From assembly GCA_030407315.1 (NCBI GenBank), contig JALQPE010000320.1:62001-126000 (forward strand): a DNA stretch of 64,000 nt, given 5' to 3'. The notes beneath the pieces are model-generated. The model was not told the DNA's origin and did not search any database. It was given only the letters and a program-made list of their open reading frames with translations. Source of the stretch: Asparagopsis taxiformis (lineage: Eukaryota > Rhodophyta > Florideophyceae > Bonnemaisoniales > Bonnemaisoniaceae). Below, piece after piece: positions 51,321 through 60,415 of the stretch; position 1 is the first letter of the stretch; every line of letters starts with the position of its first letter. The position numbers and the translations under genes were made by a program.

Positions 51321-51688
51321 AAGGCTAATAGATACGTGTAGAAGGGTGCGTCTTGCGACATTGCGATATGACAGCTGATGATCATAGACCAACGGTTTGC
51401 GCAAGTCTAGTCATTGGACGTATCGCAAATAGCCTATCTATCACTTTAAAAAGAGGCTCTGCAAAATCAATGATTTTACATTGCGCGTCGGCTGGGATAT
51501 TCCTACCAACCGTCCCTGGCGACGCACCCCTTGCGTGCTACCGACCCCAGACTCGTTTGACACTCAATTTTTCACACCGAATGCGTTAGCATGGCCGTCA
51601 CCTTTTCTCATTGTTCCCGTCTAGTCCACAAACTGCATCGATAAACATTCAACCCCCCACAGCCTGCGTTGCCGCCCAGGCCAGGCCT
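51321..51688. other. spacer with possible hidden 5' exon of the Clp-like gene
   Basis: The stretch from 51605 to 51658 has pyrimidine-rich runs ending in TAG or CAG, as intron acceptors do. The frame of the next gene stays open upstream of its first ATG with Ser/Ala/Arg-rich content. A short ATG frame at 51591 begins MAVTF. A splice joining them could not be fixed. Confidence 0.35.
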
Positions 51689-52894
51689 ATGCGCAAACTC
51701 GGACGAATGACTGCAGGTCAGACCCGTGATTCTGCATCAGTCGTTGACTTGTTACAGACAGACAAACAAAAGCTCGCACCCTTACCATGTTCCCAACCTG
51801 TGTCCGCTGCGAGAAGAGCAGGACGGTGGAAGCAGTCCCGCTCAAAACTGCGAGCCAGTGAATACCTCATCTGCATTAGCGACCGTATCCATGAGTATGA
51901 TCAATATCCATTCGAAGGACGCGCAGATGTACTTGGCCAAGTAATGGAAAGTATCTCCCAAGGGCATTCAGTCCTTGTTGTCGGTGAAGCTGGCATAGGC
52001 AAACGAACACTCTCCCTTGGTTTGGCGCGCACATTTGCAGCCTTGCGCCAGTCCTCAGATGACCCACTCGCCATGTACTCACGCTCCGTGTATACCCTTT
52101 CCCTAGGTGCTTCCTTGTGGGACCGAGTCGATGAGGATGTACTTGACATTCAACACAATATTTGCGAAGTGTTCAGGCTTATTGAACAAGAGGGACCAGA
52201 TAAGCTCGTCCTCTGCATAGACGATATCGATGTTCTTAGCTTCATCGACCGTCTTTGTAAGGAAAAACGCCAAACAGATGTCGCATCGCCACACGCCTCT
52301 CGCGACGGTACTGGTGACGGCCTTAATTCCGCCGAAAACTTGCTGCGCCAGTTGCTTATCAACAAAAGAGTACTGTGCTTGTGTACATGCATCCTGCCGT
52401 CCTATCAGCACTTGATAGACTCGGACTCATACTATGATGTTAAGTTTACGATGTCGTTCCGGGTTTTACATATGAAAGAACCAGATGTCGTGCAGACACT
52501 ACAAATCCTTCGAGCACATCGAAAAAGGATTGAGAAACAGCATGGTGTTACCATCAATGATGATACATTATATGCCGCAACCGCATATGCAGATACTTAT
52601 ATCTCGCACCAAGCAATGCCAAAAAAAGCACTGGAGCTCGTCCACGAAGCATGTAAAAGTGCAATCAAAGATCATGCAAGGGCTCGTTCAGAGTCGGAGG
52701 AGTTGACTGGAAGCATGCTGATAGAAGGATTCTCATCTGAAAGTGATTCTGGTGCATCCAGCAATACAACGGCGATAGTTCAAAAATGCTATGTAGATGA
52801 GCAAATTCGCGAATGGTGCCGTATGTCTGACAAGCAACTGAAAGCCTGTTTGGAAAAGTACAGAACAAAGATGCCACGAGACCATTGCGCATAA
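51689..52894 (+). CDS. degenerate Clp/Hsp100 D1-only AAA+ protein
   Basis: About 401 residues from the first in-frame ATG. It aligns with the first AAA+ domain of ClpB/ClpC and has nothing resembling D2. The helices before the P-loop read YPFEGRADVLGQVMESI, then the Walker A region GEAGIGKRTLSLGLA, where the Thr/Ser after the lysine is Arg. Walker B is LVLCIDDIDVL instead of the usual DE. Sensor-region and arginine-finger positions read SYYDVKFTMSF where active ClpB has ALERRF. The small C-domain is well kept: HGVTINDDTLYAATAYADTYISHQAMPKKALELVHEA. A loss of ATPase activity is inferred from these three sites. The N-terminus is Ser/Thr/Arg-rich and may be a plastid transit peptide completed by an upstream exon. 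Confidence 0.75.
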   Translation: MRKLGRMTAGQTRDSASVVDLLQTDKQKLAPLPCSQPVSAARRAGRWKQSRSKLRASEYLICISDRIHEYDQYPFEGRADVLGQVMESISQGHSVLVVGEAGIGKRTLSLGLARTFAALRQSSDDPLAMYSRSVYTLSLGASLWDRVDEDVLDIQHNICEVFRLIEQEGPDKLVLCIDDIDVLSFIDRLCKEKRQTDVASPHASRDGTGDGLNSAENLLRQLLINKRVLCLCTCILPSYQHLIDSDSYYDVKFTMSFRVLHMKEPDVVQTLQILRAHRKRIEKQHGVTINDDTLYAATAYADTYISHQAMPKKALELVHEACKSAIKDHARARSESEELTGSMLIEGFSSESDSGASSNTTAIVQKCYVDEQIREWCRMSDKQLKACLEKYRTKMPRDHCA

Positions 52895-53274
52895 TATAGG
52901 AGCCTTGCACAAATTCCATTGGCGTTTCCCAACTCCGTAGTTCAGATTTGTTTTGCATTGTCGATAAAGCACTCACGAAAATCAAGAAACCCACAGTGAT
53001 AATGGACCGTTGAGCATGTCGCATATAGCTTGCGATCCCAACATCTCATCGTTTTACAGATTCTGACAATCGTTTTGACACAAGGTGAAACCGATGGCTC
53101 TAAACGCCAACAGCTTGGGCTACCCGACAGATAGAATACAAATGACGGCAATGCCGAAGTTTACTTCACGAGATCTAATTACCGCCGAGAGTCGGAAAGC
53201 GGGTAACCGAGCGAAAAAATAAGCGAATCACGCGCTGCACGACTTGAATGTGCGAGGCACGTCTGGTAAAGATT
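52895..53274. other. convergent spacer
   Basis: 380 bases between the stops of two converging genes. Nothing recognisable was seen; frames here are short and lack ATG starts. Confidence 0.4.
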
Positions 53275-54123
53275 TCATGCATCCACAAAAACAGATTCAG
53301 GATCGTCCAGTGGTGGAAAGACTTTCATATTATCGCACGAGTTGTCATGCTCTTCACAGTTTGCTTCGTCTTCCATTTCACTTTCGTGATTCAAAAACCT
53401 GTCCACAACTTGCTGTACTGGGACCGACATATCACCGTCTGCGAAGTCTGTGTACAACTTCTGGCGGAAGCGGGCAACTGTAGCGGGATATTGCTTGTAG
53501 AAGAGACGCAGGTTATGTACAATTGCGCGTTCGACAAACCAGCCCACTGTAAGAATAGAGACGCGGGTTTCTCCGGTCACTTGGTGAATGCACTTTTCAT
53601 CTGAAGAGAGAGATGCCAACAGTTTTTCAGTGGGATCCTTTGTGAACTCGGAATCGGAGCAGGAATCTGAAGCGTCTGCTTCGGGATCAGTTAAACTATC
53701 CGAGCTGCTACTGGCATCCATTTCTACAAGTTGTTCTGCAGCTTCATGGGTGATTTCTTCCTCTGGATGTTGGCAAATTTTCAGAAGGCCGGAAGTGCGC
53801 GACAATCCGGCGAGAAAGCTTGGTCGAATGTGGAACTGTTGTTCAAAAGGTGCGATATTGTCATTCCAGCGCTGTTCGTCATTGACTTCGAACATGGTGT
53901 CACCCACAAGCGCGCGCACGACATCTGGACAATCGACGTTGGCAGGGGTGTACTGTTGGACGCGGGTTCCCCATCCGTCGTCATCGTACTCGGCTTTGGA
54001 AACCTGGAAGGATTTGAGGAGGCCGTCGGCGACGATAAAGTCGAAGAAGCCCTTTGTGGCGCGCAATCGCCAAAATTGCTGGCGGGAGAAGGGAAGCGGG
54101 CATTCGATATCAAAGCGGACCAT
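53275..54123 (-). CDS. START/SRPBCC-like helix-grip protein candidate
   Basis: A single exon of 282 residues from an ATG. The N-terminal 105 residues read like a helix-grip fold: FDIECPLPFSRQQFWRLRATKGFFDFIV, followed by strands RVQQYTP and QQFHIRP. A linker of about 55 residues, rich in Ser, Asp and Glu (about 120-170), interrupts it. The fold seems to resume with VTGETRVSILTVGWFVERAIVHNLRLFYKQYPATVARF, a strand plus a long C-terminal helix as in START-like or VASt domains. The tail is acidic. A lipid- or sterol-binding role would follow from the fold, but no family motif is decisive, so this is a structural guess. Confidence 0.5.
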   Translation of the reverse strand: MVRFDIECPLPFSRQQFWRLRATKGFFDFIVADGLLKSFQVSKAEYDDDGWGTRVQQYTPANVDCPDVVRALVGDTMFEVNDEQRWNDNIAPFEQQFHIRPSFLAGLSRTSGLLKICQHPEEEITHEAAEQLVEMDASSSSDSLTDPEADASDSCSDSEFTKDPTEKLLASLSSDEKCIHQVTGETRVSILTVGWFVERAIVHNLRLFYKQYPATVARFRQKLYTDFADGDMSVPVQQVVDRFLNHESEMEDEANCEEHDNSCDNMKVFPPLDDPESVFVDA

Positions 54124-55321
54124 GGCGGTGGGCGCGGAGATTGGGGTGTTAGTGTGGATGGCAAAGTGAGTGACGGTGATGCGAGTGCGGGCGCAGGTGT
54201 GTGCGACCGTTGGCAGTCAAATAAAGAAATTTATCTCAACGATTGGTATCGAACGTGTGAGTTGAGAAAAGAATGGCCGGCTGCAACCGGATAAATTGCG
54301 TGGCAAAAATAGTCGAAAAAGCAATGTCAGAACACATTCACTGACAACCAAGACTGCATGCGCCGTGGAAAGCAATTCCGTACATGTGTGTTTTGCGGCC
54401 CAGCCAGTCGCTTGTGAACAGCAGCTCACTTCTTTCGCAACGCCGCGCAACGACAACCGCCAGATGTCCACGGTGCATTCCGGCTAGCGTCATTGGATGA
54501 GCCAACCCACGGTCGACGTTTGTTGGTTATGGCTCCAATTGCTGTCCGACACTTGTAGATATTATCTAGAAAAATCAGCTGGCGCCGTGCTCTGGCCCAT
54601 GCATTGATGGATGGCCACACTATGCTACGCTGGTGAAGGCGCTTCTGGAAGCGTTGTGGACGATATTTGCCTCGGAAATGCTCGCGGCTCGCAAGGGTTT
54701 GGCTGTCAAGTTATGTCTGCTTACACAGACAGTGCAGAAAGTCGTAGTGACGCGTGGGCTGTTGCGTCAACTTTATAATACCTTGCTGGTTTCAATTCAC
54801 CTCCGCAATTTAACACATTGCTCCATCAACCTTACCTCAGCCAGTGTCCTCACTCCCACATATCCTACTCTCTTCCTACAATGTCTTTCGAGTCTACTTT
54901 TCTCCTTGACCTCAAAGTGGTTGTCCTTGACTTCCGAATCGTAATCAACCATATGATTCATGCCATGAACATTTCGCCATTCTCTCACATGATTTCTCCA
55001 CCTCTACTTTGAACAAGTTACGTACGGTACATCTACAACAGTATTATCTCTGCATTGTGTCGTTCCATTCCCAACCGTACATCCTGAGCAAAAGTTCATC
55101 TTTCCATATGCCATCTGTTGATGACCACACAAACGTTACTACATTGCGTTGCATTGCATCGCTCATACAGCACATTTTACCGCACATATAATATATACAT
55201 ACAATCAAATCACTGTGACTACACTTATTGACTTCATCCGGAGCTAAAATAACATGAAACCAGCACATCATATGGACAAATATACTATGTATCAGCATTT
55301 CCACTACCTTAACATACATCC
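54124..55321. other. 1.2-kb gene-free region
   Basis: The largest gene-free stretch in the window, between two minus-strand genes. Frames at 54217-54471 and 54633-54944 lack recognisable features or a good start. The right half, from about 54800, is A/T-rich, while the left half is mixed. No tRNA, snRNA-like box or long repeat was recognised by eye. Confidence 0.45.
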
Positions 55322-56053
55322 TCACCGTCTGTAACCCTGTCTCGAATTGGAGCTAGACCCACTGTTTAAACCTCTCTCACTAAACCCAACCGGAAACGAA
55401 GGGGGCAACGGCATATCAGTTGGCGGGTCCGGAATACCATAATGCAATCCTTTCAAAGTGCTCTCATCAATTTTTTTGCCCTCCATTTGTTCGTATAACT
55501 CATCTATCTCCTTCAAGATGTCCTCGTCTCCCATATCGTCTTCATACGGCTGTGCAAGTGCCATTCCAACCTCTTCAATATCGCGCAGTGTCTCGTTCAT
55601 AGCCTCGATAGCCTCATCGGTTTCATCAACCGTAACGCGCTCTATGTCCACATTACCCGAGCCTTCCATGACAGCTGCATAATGGGGAGCATCACGCACG
55701 GTTCGTCGGGCATCTGAGATTTTAGTCACGTTGAACAGTTGGTCGACTGTAGCGTCCAGGCGCTTTTCTAAGCTGCGCTTTTGTTTCACGACGCGTAGGG
55801 CGCGCTCCTTATACCTTTTGTGCGAAGCACTGCCCACTTTGGTCGCTGCCATTTCCTGCTTTAGTCGCAACAACTCGCGGTTTGTCCCCTCGATGCTATT
55901 TGTCAGCATCATTTGTCTGTCGGTCAGACGCTTTTGAAGCGCCTGCACGTTTGTTTCGCCACTTGCGGGAACCGCATATTGCGGTGTCTTTTGTGGGCTG
56001 GCCTTGCGAGGAGGCCTCGAAATAGTTAGATTGCGAAGTAATGAGCGCTTCAT
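55322..56053 (-). CDS. VPS60: ESCRT-III subunit CHMP5/Vps60-like
   Basis: The ATG at 56053 gives 243 residues (human CHMP5 has 219). The frame extends 56 codons further upstream only to a TTG; that part is Lys/Arg/Ser-rich and looks untranslated. The basic N-terminal half, with RLTDRQMMLTNSIEGTNRELLRLKQE and KERALRVVKQKRSLEKRLD, matches the CHMP5 core helices and its hallmark KQKALRVLKQKR. The acidic C-terminal half (DIEEVGMALAQPYEDDMGDEDILKEIDELYEQM) is the autoinhibitory region. Vps60 works in endosomal membrane remodelling and stimulates Vps4 through LIP5/Vta1. The very end is a Ser/Asn/Gly-rich extension. Confidence 0.9.
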   Translation of the reverse strand: MKRSLLRNLTISRPPRKASPQKTPQYAVPASGETNVQALQKRLTDRQMMLTNSIEGTNRELLRLKQEMAATKVGSASHKRYKERALRVVKQKRSLEKRLDATVDQLFNVTKISDARRTVRDAPHYAAVMEGSGNVDIERVTVDETDEAIEAMNETLRDIEEVGMALAQPYEDDMGDEDILKEIDELYEQMEGKKIDESTLKGLHYGIPDPPTDMPLPPSFPVGFSERGLNSGSSSNSRQGYRR

Positions 56054-56575
56054 TTTGTCAAAAGTTAGTCGTCGTAGGGCTGTGTCGGAAACTCGTGTGG
56101 TGTTTCGTTTTGGTTTGCTGCATGTGGGAGAGTGGGATTTCCGTCTGCGTGTAGTTGTTATAAGTTTGGAATAGTCATTGCTGGAGCTTAGTCCACAATC
56201 CTTGCTGTATTCATATTGCAATCTTTAGCAGCACGACGTCTTGCACATCAGAGAAATTAAATTGCTTGTCGTACCGTGTGTGTAAGTAGAGCTGTCAGAA
56301 CAGGCACGCTTACATGAGATTAACCAACCGCTGTTGTAGTTGGCTGAATAAGAAAAAATACAGCATAGGTCCGAAATACATCAGTGCAACAGAATTGATT
56401 TAGGTGCCGAAAAATTGCATGATTCTTCATAATGGGCCATCTTCATCTCCTACATGTGCCCCGAGGCCCTTTCGCGCTTGCGTGCTACTGGAACGGCTAC
56501 TCCTCATCGTCTCCGTCGAGCATTGCGGCTACGATTTGATAAGCAAGCGTCGGCACATTCGATCCGCCCTTTGCA
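56054..56575. other. divergent spacer of CHMP5 and mS33 genes
   Basis: 522 bases between diverging starts. The open frame continuing upstream of CHMP5 has no ATG. Nothing else was recognised. Confidence 0.4.
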
Positions 56576-57046
56576 ATGATGCAGCAGATAGGTCGGGGGG
56601 CAATATTCGCAAGGAATCTGTTCGAGGCAAGTGCCTTGTACAGAGCAAGTTGTAGGGTGAACGGCGGGAATGCACTAGCATTGAACCGCATTCGATTCAT
56701 GGCAGATGTCGCCAAACCTGCTGCCTCATCCGAAGAAGAGCTTTTGAAGTCTCTGCAAAAGGGGATCGCACCAGCGACAGGAAGACCGCTTCGTGAAATC
56801 GCAGCTGATGTATGGGGACACACGAAGCATCCAGCAGGGCCTGGCAACCGATCTGGGCGAAAGATCCTGGAACGGCCACTGAAAGGGCCACTATACATGT
56901 CGTGGTATCCCCAGCGTCCCGAATCCATCAAGGAGAATCGATTCAAACTCACTGAGAAGCAGGAACGATGGCAGCAAAAGTTGAAATTGCTCAGGGCTGG
57001 TGGGAAGGGTCCGCCAAAGAAGGGAGCTGGAAAACGATCAAAGTAG
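56576..57046 (+). CDS. MRPS33: mitochondrial ribosomal protein mS33
   Basis: This 156-residue protein starts with two ATG codons and an Arg/Ala-rich, acid-poor leader (MMQQIGRGAIFARNLFEASALYRASCRVNGG), a plausible mitochondrial presequence. The C-terminal 70 residues carry the mS33 pattern: NRSGRKILERPLKGPLYMSWYPQRP, followed by a charged helix and the Lys/Gly-rich end GGKGPPKKGAGKRSK, which parallels the KKGEGKRAAKRK end of human MRPS33 and the RLKGPALATYYP motif of fungal Rsm27. It is a small-subunit head protein. It is a single exon, somewhat longer than the animal protein because of the leader. Confidence 0.85.
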   Translation: MMQQIGRGAIFARNLFEASALYRASCRVNGGNALALNRIRFMADVAKPAASSEEELLKSLQKGIAPATGRPLREIAADVWGHTKHPAGPGNRSGRKILERPLKGPLYMSWYPQRPESIKENRFKLTEKQERWQQKLKLLRAGGKGPPKKGAGKRSK

Positions 57047-57663
57047 TGTTGGGATGGGAGATGAGTAAATATACAATTCGTTAATGGACTGATACTGTGT
57101 CTTCATGTGTTCTCATCTGTACTTTCAACAACATGAGGTAGAGTTTTATCGATTTCCTGTGTTGTGCGATCTTTTCTTGGATAAATCCTTCCATGAGTGC
57201 CATCTTTATTGGGTTTCCATGCGGTTAATAAATCATGAGTGACACTAAGGGGTACGAACAACCTTGCACGGAATATTCGATCAGGTGCGCCGCTAGTTGG
57301 AAGAGTAACCGCTTAGTAGCCACACCCCCCGTTTCTATCCGTCTCATGGTGTGCACGTGGAAGGTGCCCAGCGCGAATATTCATGGAAAAAATGATGAAA
57401 GCACAAGTTTTCACTGCCGCAACTGTTCGGCAATTGGTCGTGCGTCTGGTTGCGCTTGCGGATTCCGTCAAAATTCGCTCCTATCACAGGGTCACATACC
57501 GTTTCGCGTGCAGTCGATGGCACCGACTCTACAGATTTCAAGGACGTGTGCCTATCATCAGCAATCCAGTGCAAATTGCTCTCAGCACACGTCAAACCTT
57601 TTGCGCTTTCACTACCTCATACGCTAATTTTGTGCACTGCCGTGCAAACACCACAAATCCAAC
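57047..57663. other. spacer before the gene at 57664
   Basis: 617 bases between two plus-strand genes. A CACGTG core lies near 57356. Other frames are open but lack domain features. No RNA gene was seen. Confidence 0.4.
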
Positions 57664-58215
57664 ATGATGCGAACTTCAAGTCTTGTACGCCGCGCCTATG
57701 CACATCGTCGAATCGCTCGCGCCATTCACGAAGATGCTCGCGCAGAGTTTCTCGGTATGTCAGTCACCAACGCCCCAGGAGCAGACCCCCGCTACGGCAT
57801 GGACATGACCAGAGCGCCTGGCTACGAAGTTGCTGCGGATGAAGAGCTTCCACTGATGGGAAAGCAAAAGCTGGCAGATTTTGCCGCACGGCACGGTCGT
57901 CTAACAGCAGCTCAAGTTAGTCAGGCTGATGGCCATCTTTGGGTTGGATCCGTGCTCTACCCGACAAGCTTTAATGTAGATTTCGAAATTTCCTCTACGT
58001 GGGAAAATGCGTCTGAAGAAGATTTTGATAGTCGTTTAGATGACGATAACAAGTCGGAGCCTGTCGTGGAGGCTAAGCGCAGATATACAGGGGGTCAAGC
58101 GCGGAGAATACGGAAAGAGCGCGAGAAAACGGCTTTGAAGAAAGCGGTGAAACGCCCGGCGAAGAGAGACACTCGTAAACCGAAGAATGATGTTCCGCAC
58201 GAGCAAGACGAATAA
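57664..58215 (+). CDS. hypothetical protein, possibly mitochondrial (183 aa)
   Basis: A single exon of 183 residues from a double ATG. The first 25 residues are Arg-rich with no acidic residue until residue 23 (MMRTSSLVRRAYAHRRIARAIHEDARAE), suggesting a mitochondrial presequence. A Gly/Pro-rich region follows, then LPLMGKQKLADFAARHGRLTAAQVSQADGHLWVG at about 60-97, an acidic run near 118-130, and a very basic C-terminus (GGQARRIRKEREKTALKKAVKRPAKRD). Two mitochondrial-looking genes in tandem (mS33 upstream) hint at a mitoribosome or assembly role, but no family was recognised. Confidence 0.6.
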   Translation: MMRTSSLVRRAYAHRRIARAIHEDARAEFLGMSVTNAPGADPRYGMDMTRAPGYEVAADEELPLMGKQKLADFAARHGRLTAAQVSQADGHLWVGSVLYPTSFNVDFEISSTWENASEEDFDSRLDDDNKSEPVVEAKRRYTGGQARRIRKEREKTALKKAVKRPAKRDTRKPKNDVPHEQDE

Positions 58216-58716
58216 AATTGGCGATGCTGCAGACAAGTTGCAACAGAAAGTGGACATGTCATGTAGATTATCAAAATAAATTGGTGCCCAACTTACCCCA
58301 ACAATGTTGCAACAGTGTAGAATGTTGGCGTTGGTAATTGCTGAACTGATTTCCCAGCTTGCACGTCTTGCGTAGCTTGACCGCCTCTTCTATATTACTA
58401 GCGACATGTCACACATGTACTTACATCCAGATAGTGAAATTACCTCTTGCAAGTTGATTACAAACTCCCCACAGGGAAACAACGATGCTTAGTGAGACCG
58501 GCGGCGTGGGCACCTCTGCTTCACACGCTGTTGGTCTCTTCTAGTTTACTCAAATGAACGGATGGGAAGCAATAATTGGATTCCAGCGACTAATCAGTCA
58601 GAAGTCAACCTGGATGTCAAGAACTTCGCGCTTCAGCGCCCCATCACATAATGCCACTGGGGTGGCTGCACCAGCTTTAGAGCCATATCTCCTGAAGCAG
58701 CGTACACTTATCAAAG
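58216..58716. other. convergent spacer
   Basis: 501 bases between the stops of two converging genes. Nothing beyond 3' regions was recognised. Confidence 0.4.
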
Positions 58717-59394
58717 TTACTGAATCTCCTTATAGGAAACAATCTTCTCCTTACCAAGGGCAGACAAAACAGTGACGGAGAGGTCCTTGCCAGCATCAAA
58801 CTCCTCCTTGCACTTTTTGTGGACCTCGTCATTCTCCAAATCAAGTCGCAGATCTTCACGAGTATTGTTGTTGTCATCCATGAGAGAAAGGAAGCCCTCG
58901 TCATCAATGCACGTCATCTGGAAATCCTTACGAGTCACAATGGGAGAGTCCATGTTGTGAGAAGACGGGGAGATATCCTCGTACTTCTTGTTGGTAAAGA
59001 TATCGACACCGACAATATTAGCCTTGGCGTGACCATGCTTGCCCGTCTTAGACGTCGAGTACTCTACAATCTTGCACGGGAAGCCCTTAATCACAACGTG
59101 GGATCCTTTCTTGAGAGCACCTGTAAATTTAAGGGCAAGGGAGAGGCGGAATGCAAATGTTAGAAAATGTTGCCAACTCTACTAGCGCAAATGAGAGTAA
59201 GAGCAAAGGGCACGACGGCAGCTGGCGGGAGTTCAATTGAGGAATGCAACTGGAGGGGAACAAGCTCGACATGACAGCTGTTGCAGTGCGTAATGCTCGC
59301 AAACGACAGTGGGGGCTAACGAGAGTGCAAACTTACCAGCCTGGACAGGGATAGTGTTGGACGCGCCAGAGTCTCCGGCGTCATGCTCAGACAT
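58717..59394 (-). CDS. EIF5A: translation factor eIF5A, two exons
   Basis: eIF5A rescues stalled ribosomes, notably at polyproline, and is the only protein carrying hypusine. Exon 1 is 59337-59394 and exon 2 is 58717-59120, separated by a 216-base intron (GTAAGT donor, TTTACAG acceptor, phase 1), the longest placed here. The joined protein has 153 residues. It contains the hypusination loop STSKTGKHGHAK with the modified lysine at residue 47, then ANIVGVDIFTNKKYEDISPSSHNMD and the C-terminal OB-fold domain. The start MSEHDAGDSG is typical for the family. Hypusine is made from spermidine, and a putrescine-forming enzyme is encoded 14 kb away. Confidence 0.97.
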
Positions 59395-60415
59395 TGTTGC
59401 GAAGTGAGAATCCAACGGGAAGGACTGTGCTTGCTGGTTTCGCGTGGCCGGGTGGGCAAGAATACTGGTGATGTAACTCTGCTTTCATAGCTGTGACAGT
59501 GGGCAGTCGGCTTTTATGAAGCGATGGTGACTGCCGTCGCTGCATCAGAGAAACGGACCGGGACCAAGAAGGGCATATGCAACGGAAGGAATATGAGCGA
59601 AATAGGGGGACCATTGAGGGAGGCGGACTGGATTCCAGCGTGACCTAAAGGGGCACGGCTTGAACGGCATGGACCAATAGTGCTTTGGTATAGTCGTTGT
59701 TGGGAGAGAAAAGTCGCGATACAACAGAGCTTGATTTTACTGGTTGACTGACATAATGTTACGTACAGGCGAGAACAACGATAACGGCGGAAGGACTGCG
59801 TAGCGCTCCAAATCTTCAGCTAAAATTTATTCAGTTTCTTTTAAGTCTTGTGCCCAAATTGTGCACAGTGGAGCAGCCGTCGGCAACGTCTCTCGGTGGA
59901 CTCAATTCCAAAACTTTTGCAGTCACCTTTTCGGAAACTACAAAATTGAATTCAGATGGGTTCTCACTCACCTCTACTCATCTTATTGGCCACCCATCCA
60001 AATATCTCCCTCTCCGTCCACTCAATTTCTCCTGTATGTGCACACTTCAGTTGTGTCATGTCCAGGGGGGCGTTCATGCCTCAAATGCATCCACTCCATG
60101 CTACCCCTGCACACCGTGGACACGTATCGCAATACTGTAATGCTGTCACCAAAGTTGCCGCATCGTGTACACGTGTTGATCATTCAAATTCTCAAAAGGC
60201 GCAACCATTATTTCAAACCAGCCAATCAAGTTCGTTTGCAATTTTAAACCAGAGCCGCGATTTCAAAGTATTGGTTTAAATCCGTCTTTTGCACCGCCAC
60301 TACAACCAAACGCAACAGAGCGTTAGATTATAGTTCGTGTAATCCCATCAGCCTTGCAAACCAACCCCTCCGAGTCCAGTTGCACAAACTAGTGCACTGT
60401 GGCAGCTTTGCAACA
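59395..60415. promoter_or_regulatory. divergent spacer of eIF5A and TOP2
   Basis: About 1 kb between diverging starts. The octamer ACACGTGT lies at 60169-60176, about 240 bases before TOP2. Several open frames on both strands lack recognisable content. No tRNA was seen. Confidence 0.4.

Noticed and set aside
51689..52894. Reading the AAA+ protein as an ORC or CDC6 subunit
   Set aside because: The C-terminal segment HGVTINDDTLYAATAYADTYIS matches the ClpB/ClpC D1 small domain, not the winged helix of ORC proteins.
54633..54944. 103-codon plus-strand frame in the 1.2-kb spacer
   Set aside because: No domain, and codon use is unlike neighbouring genes.
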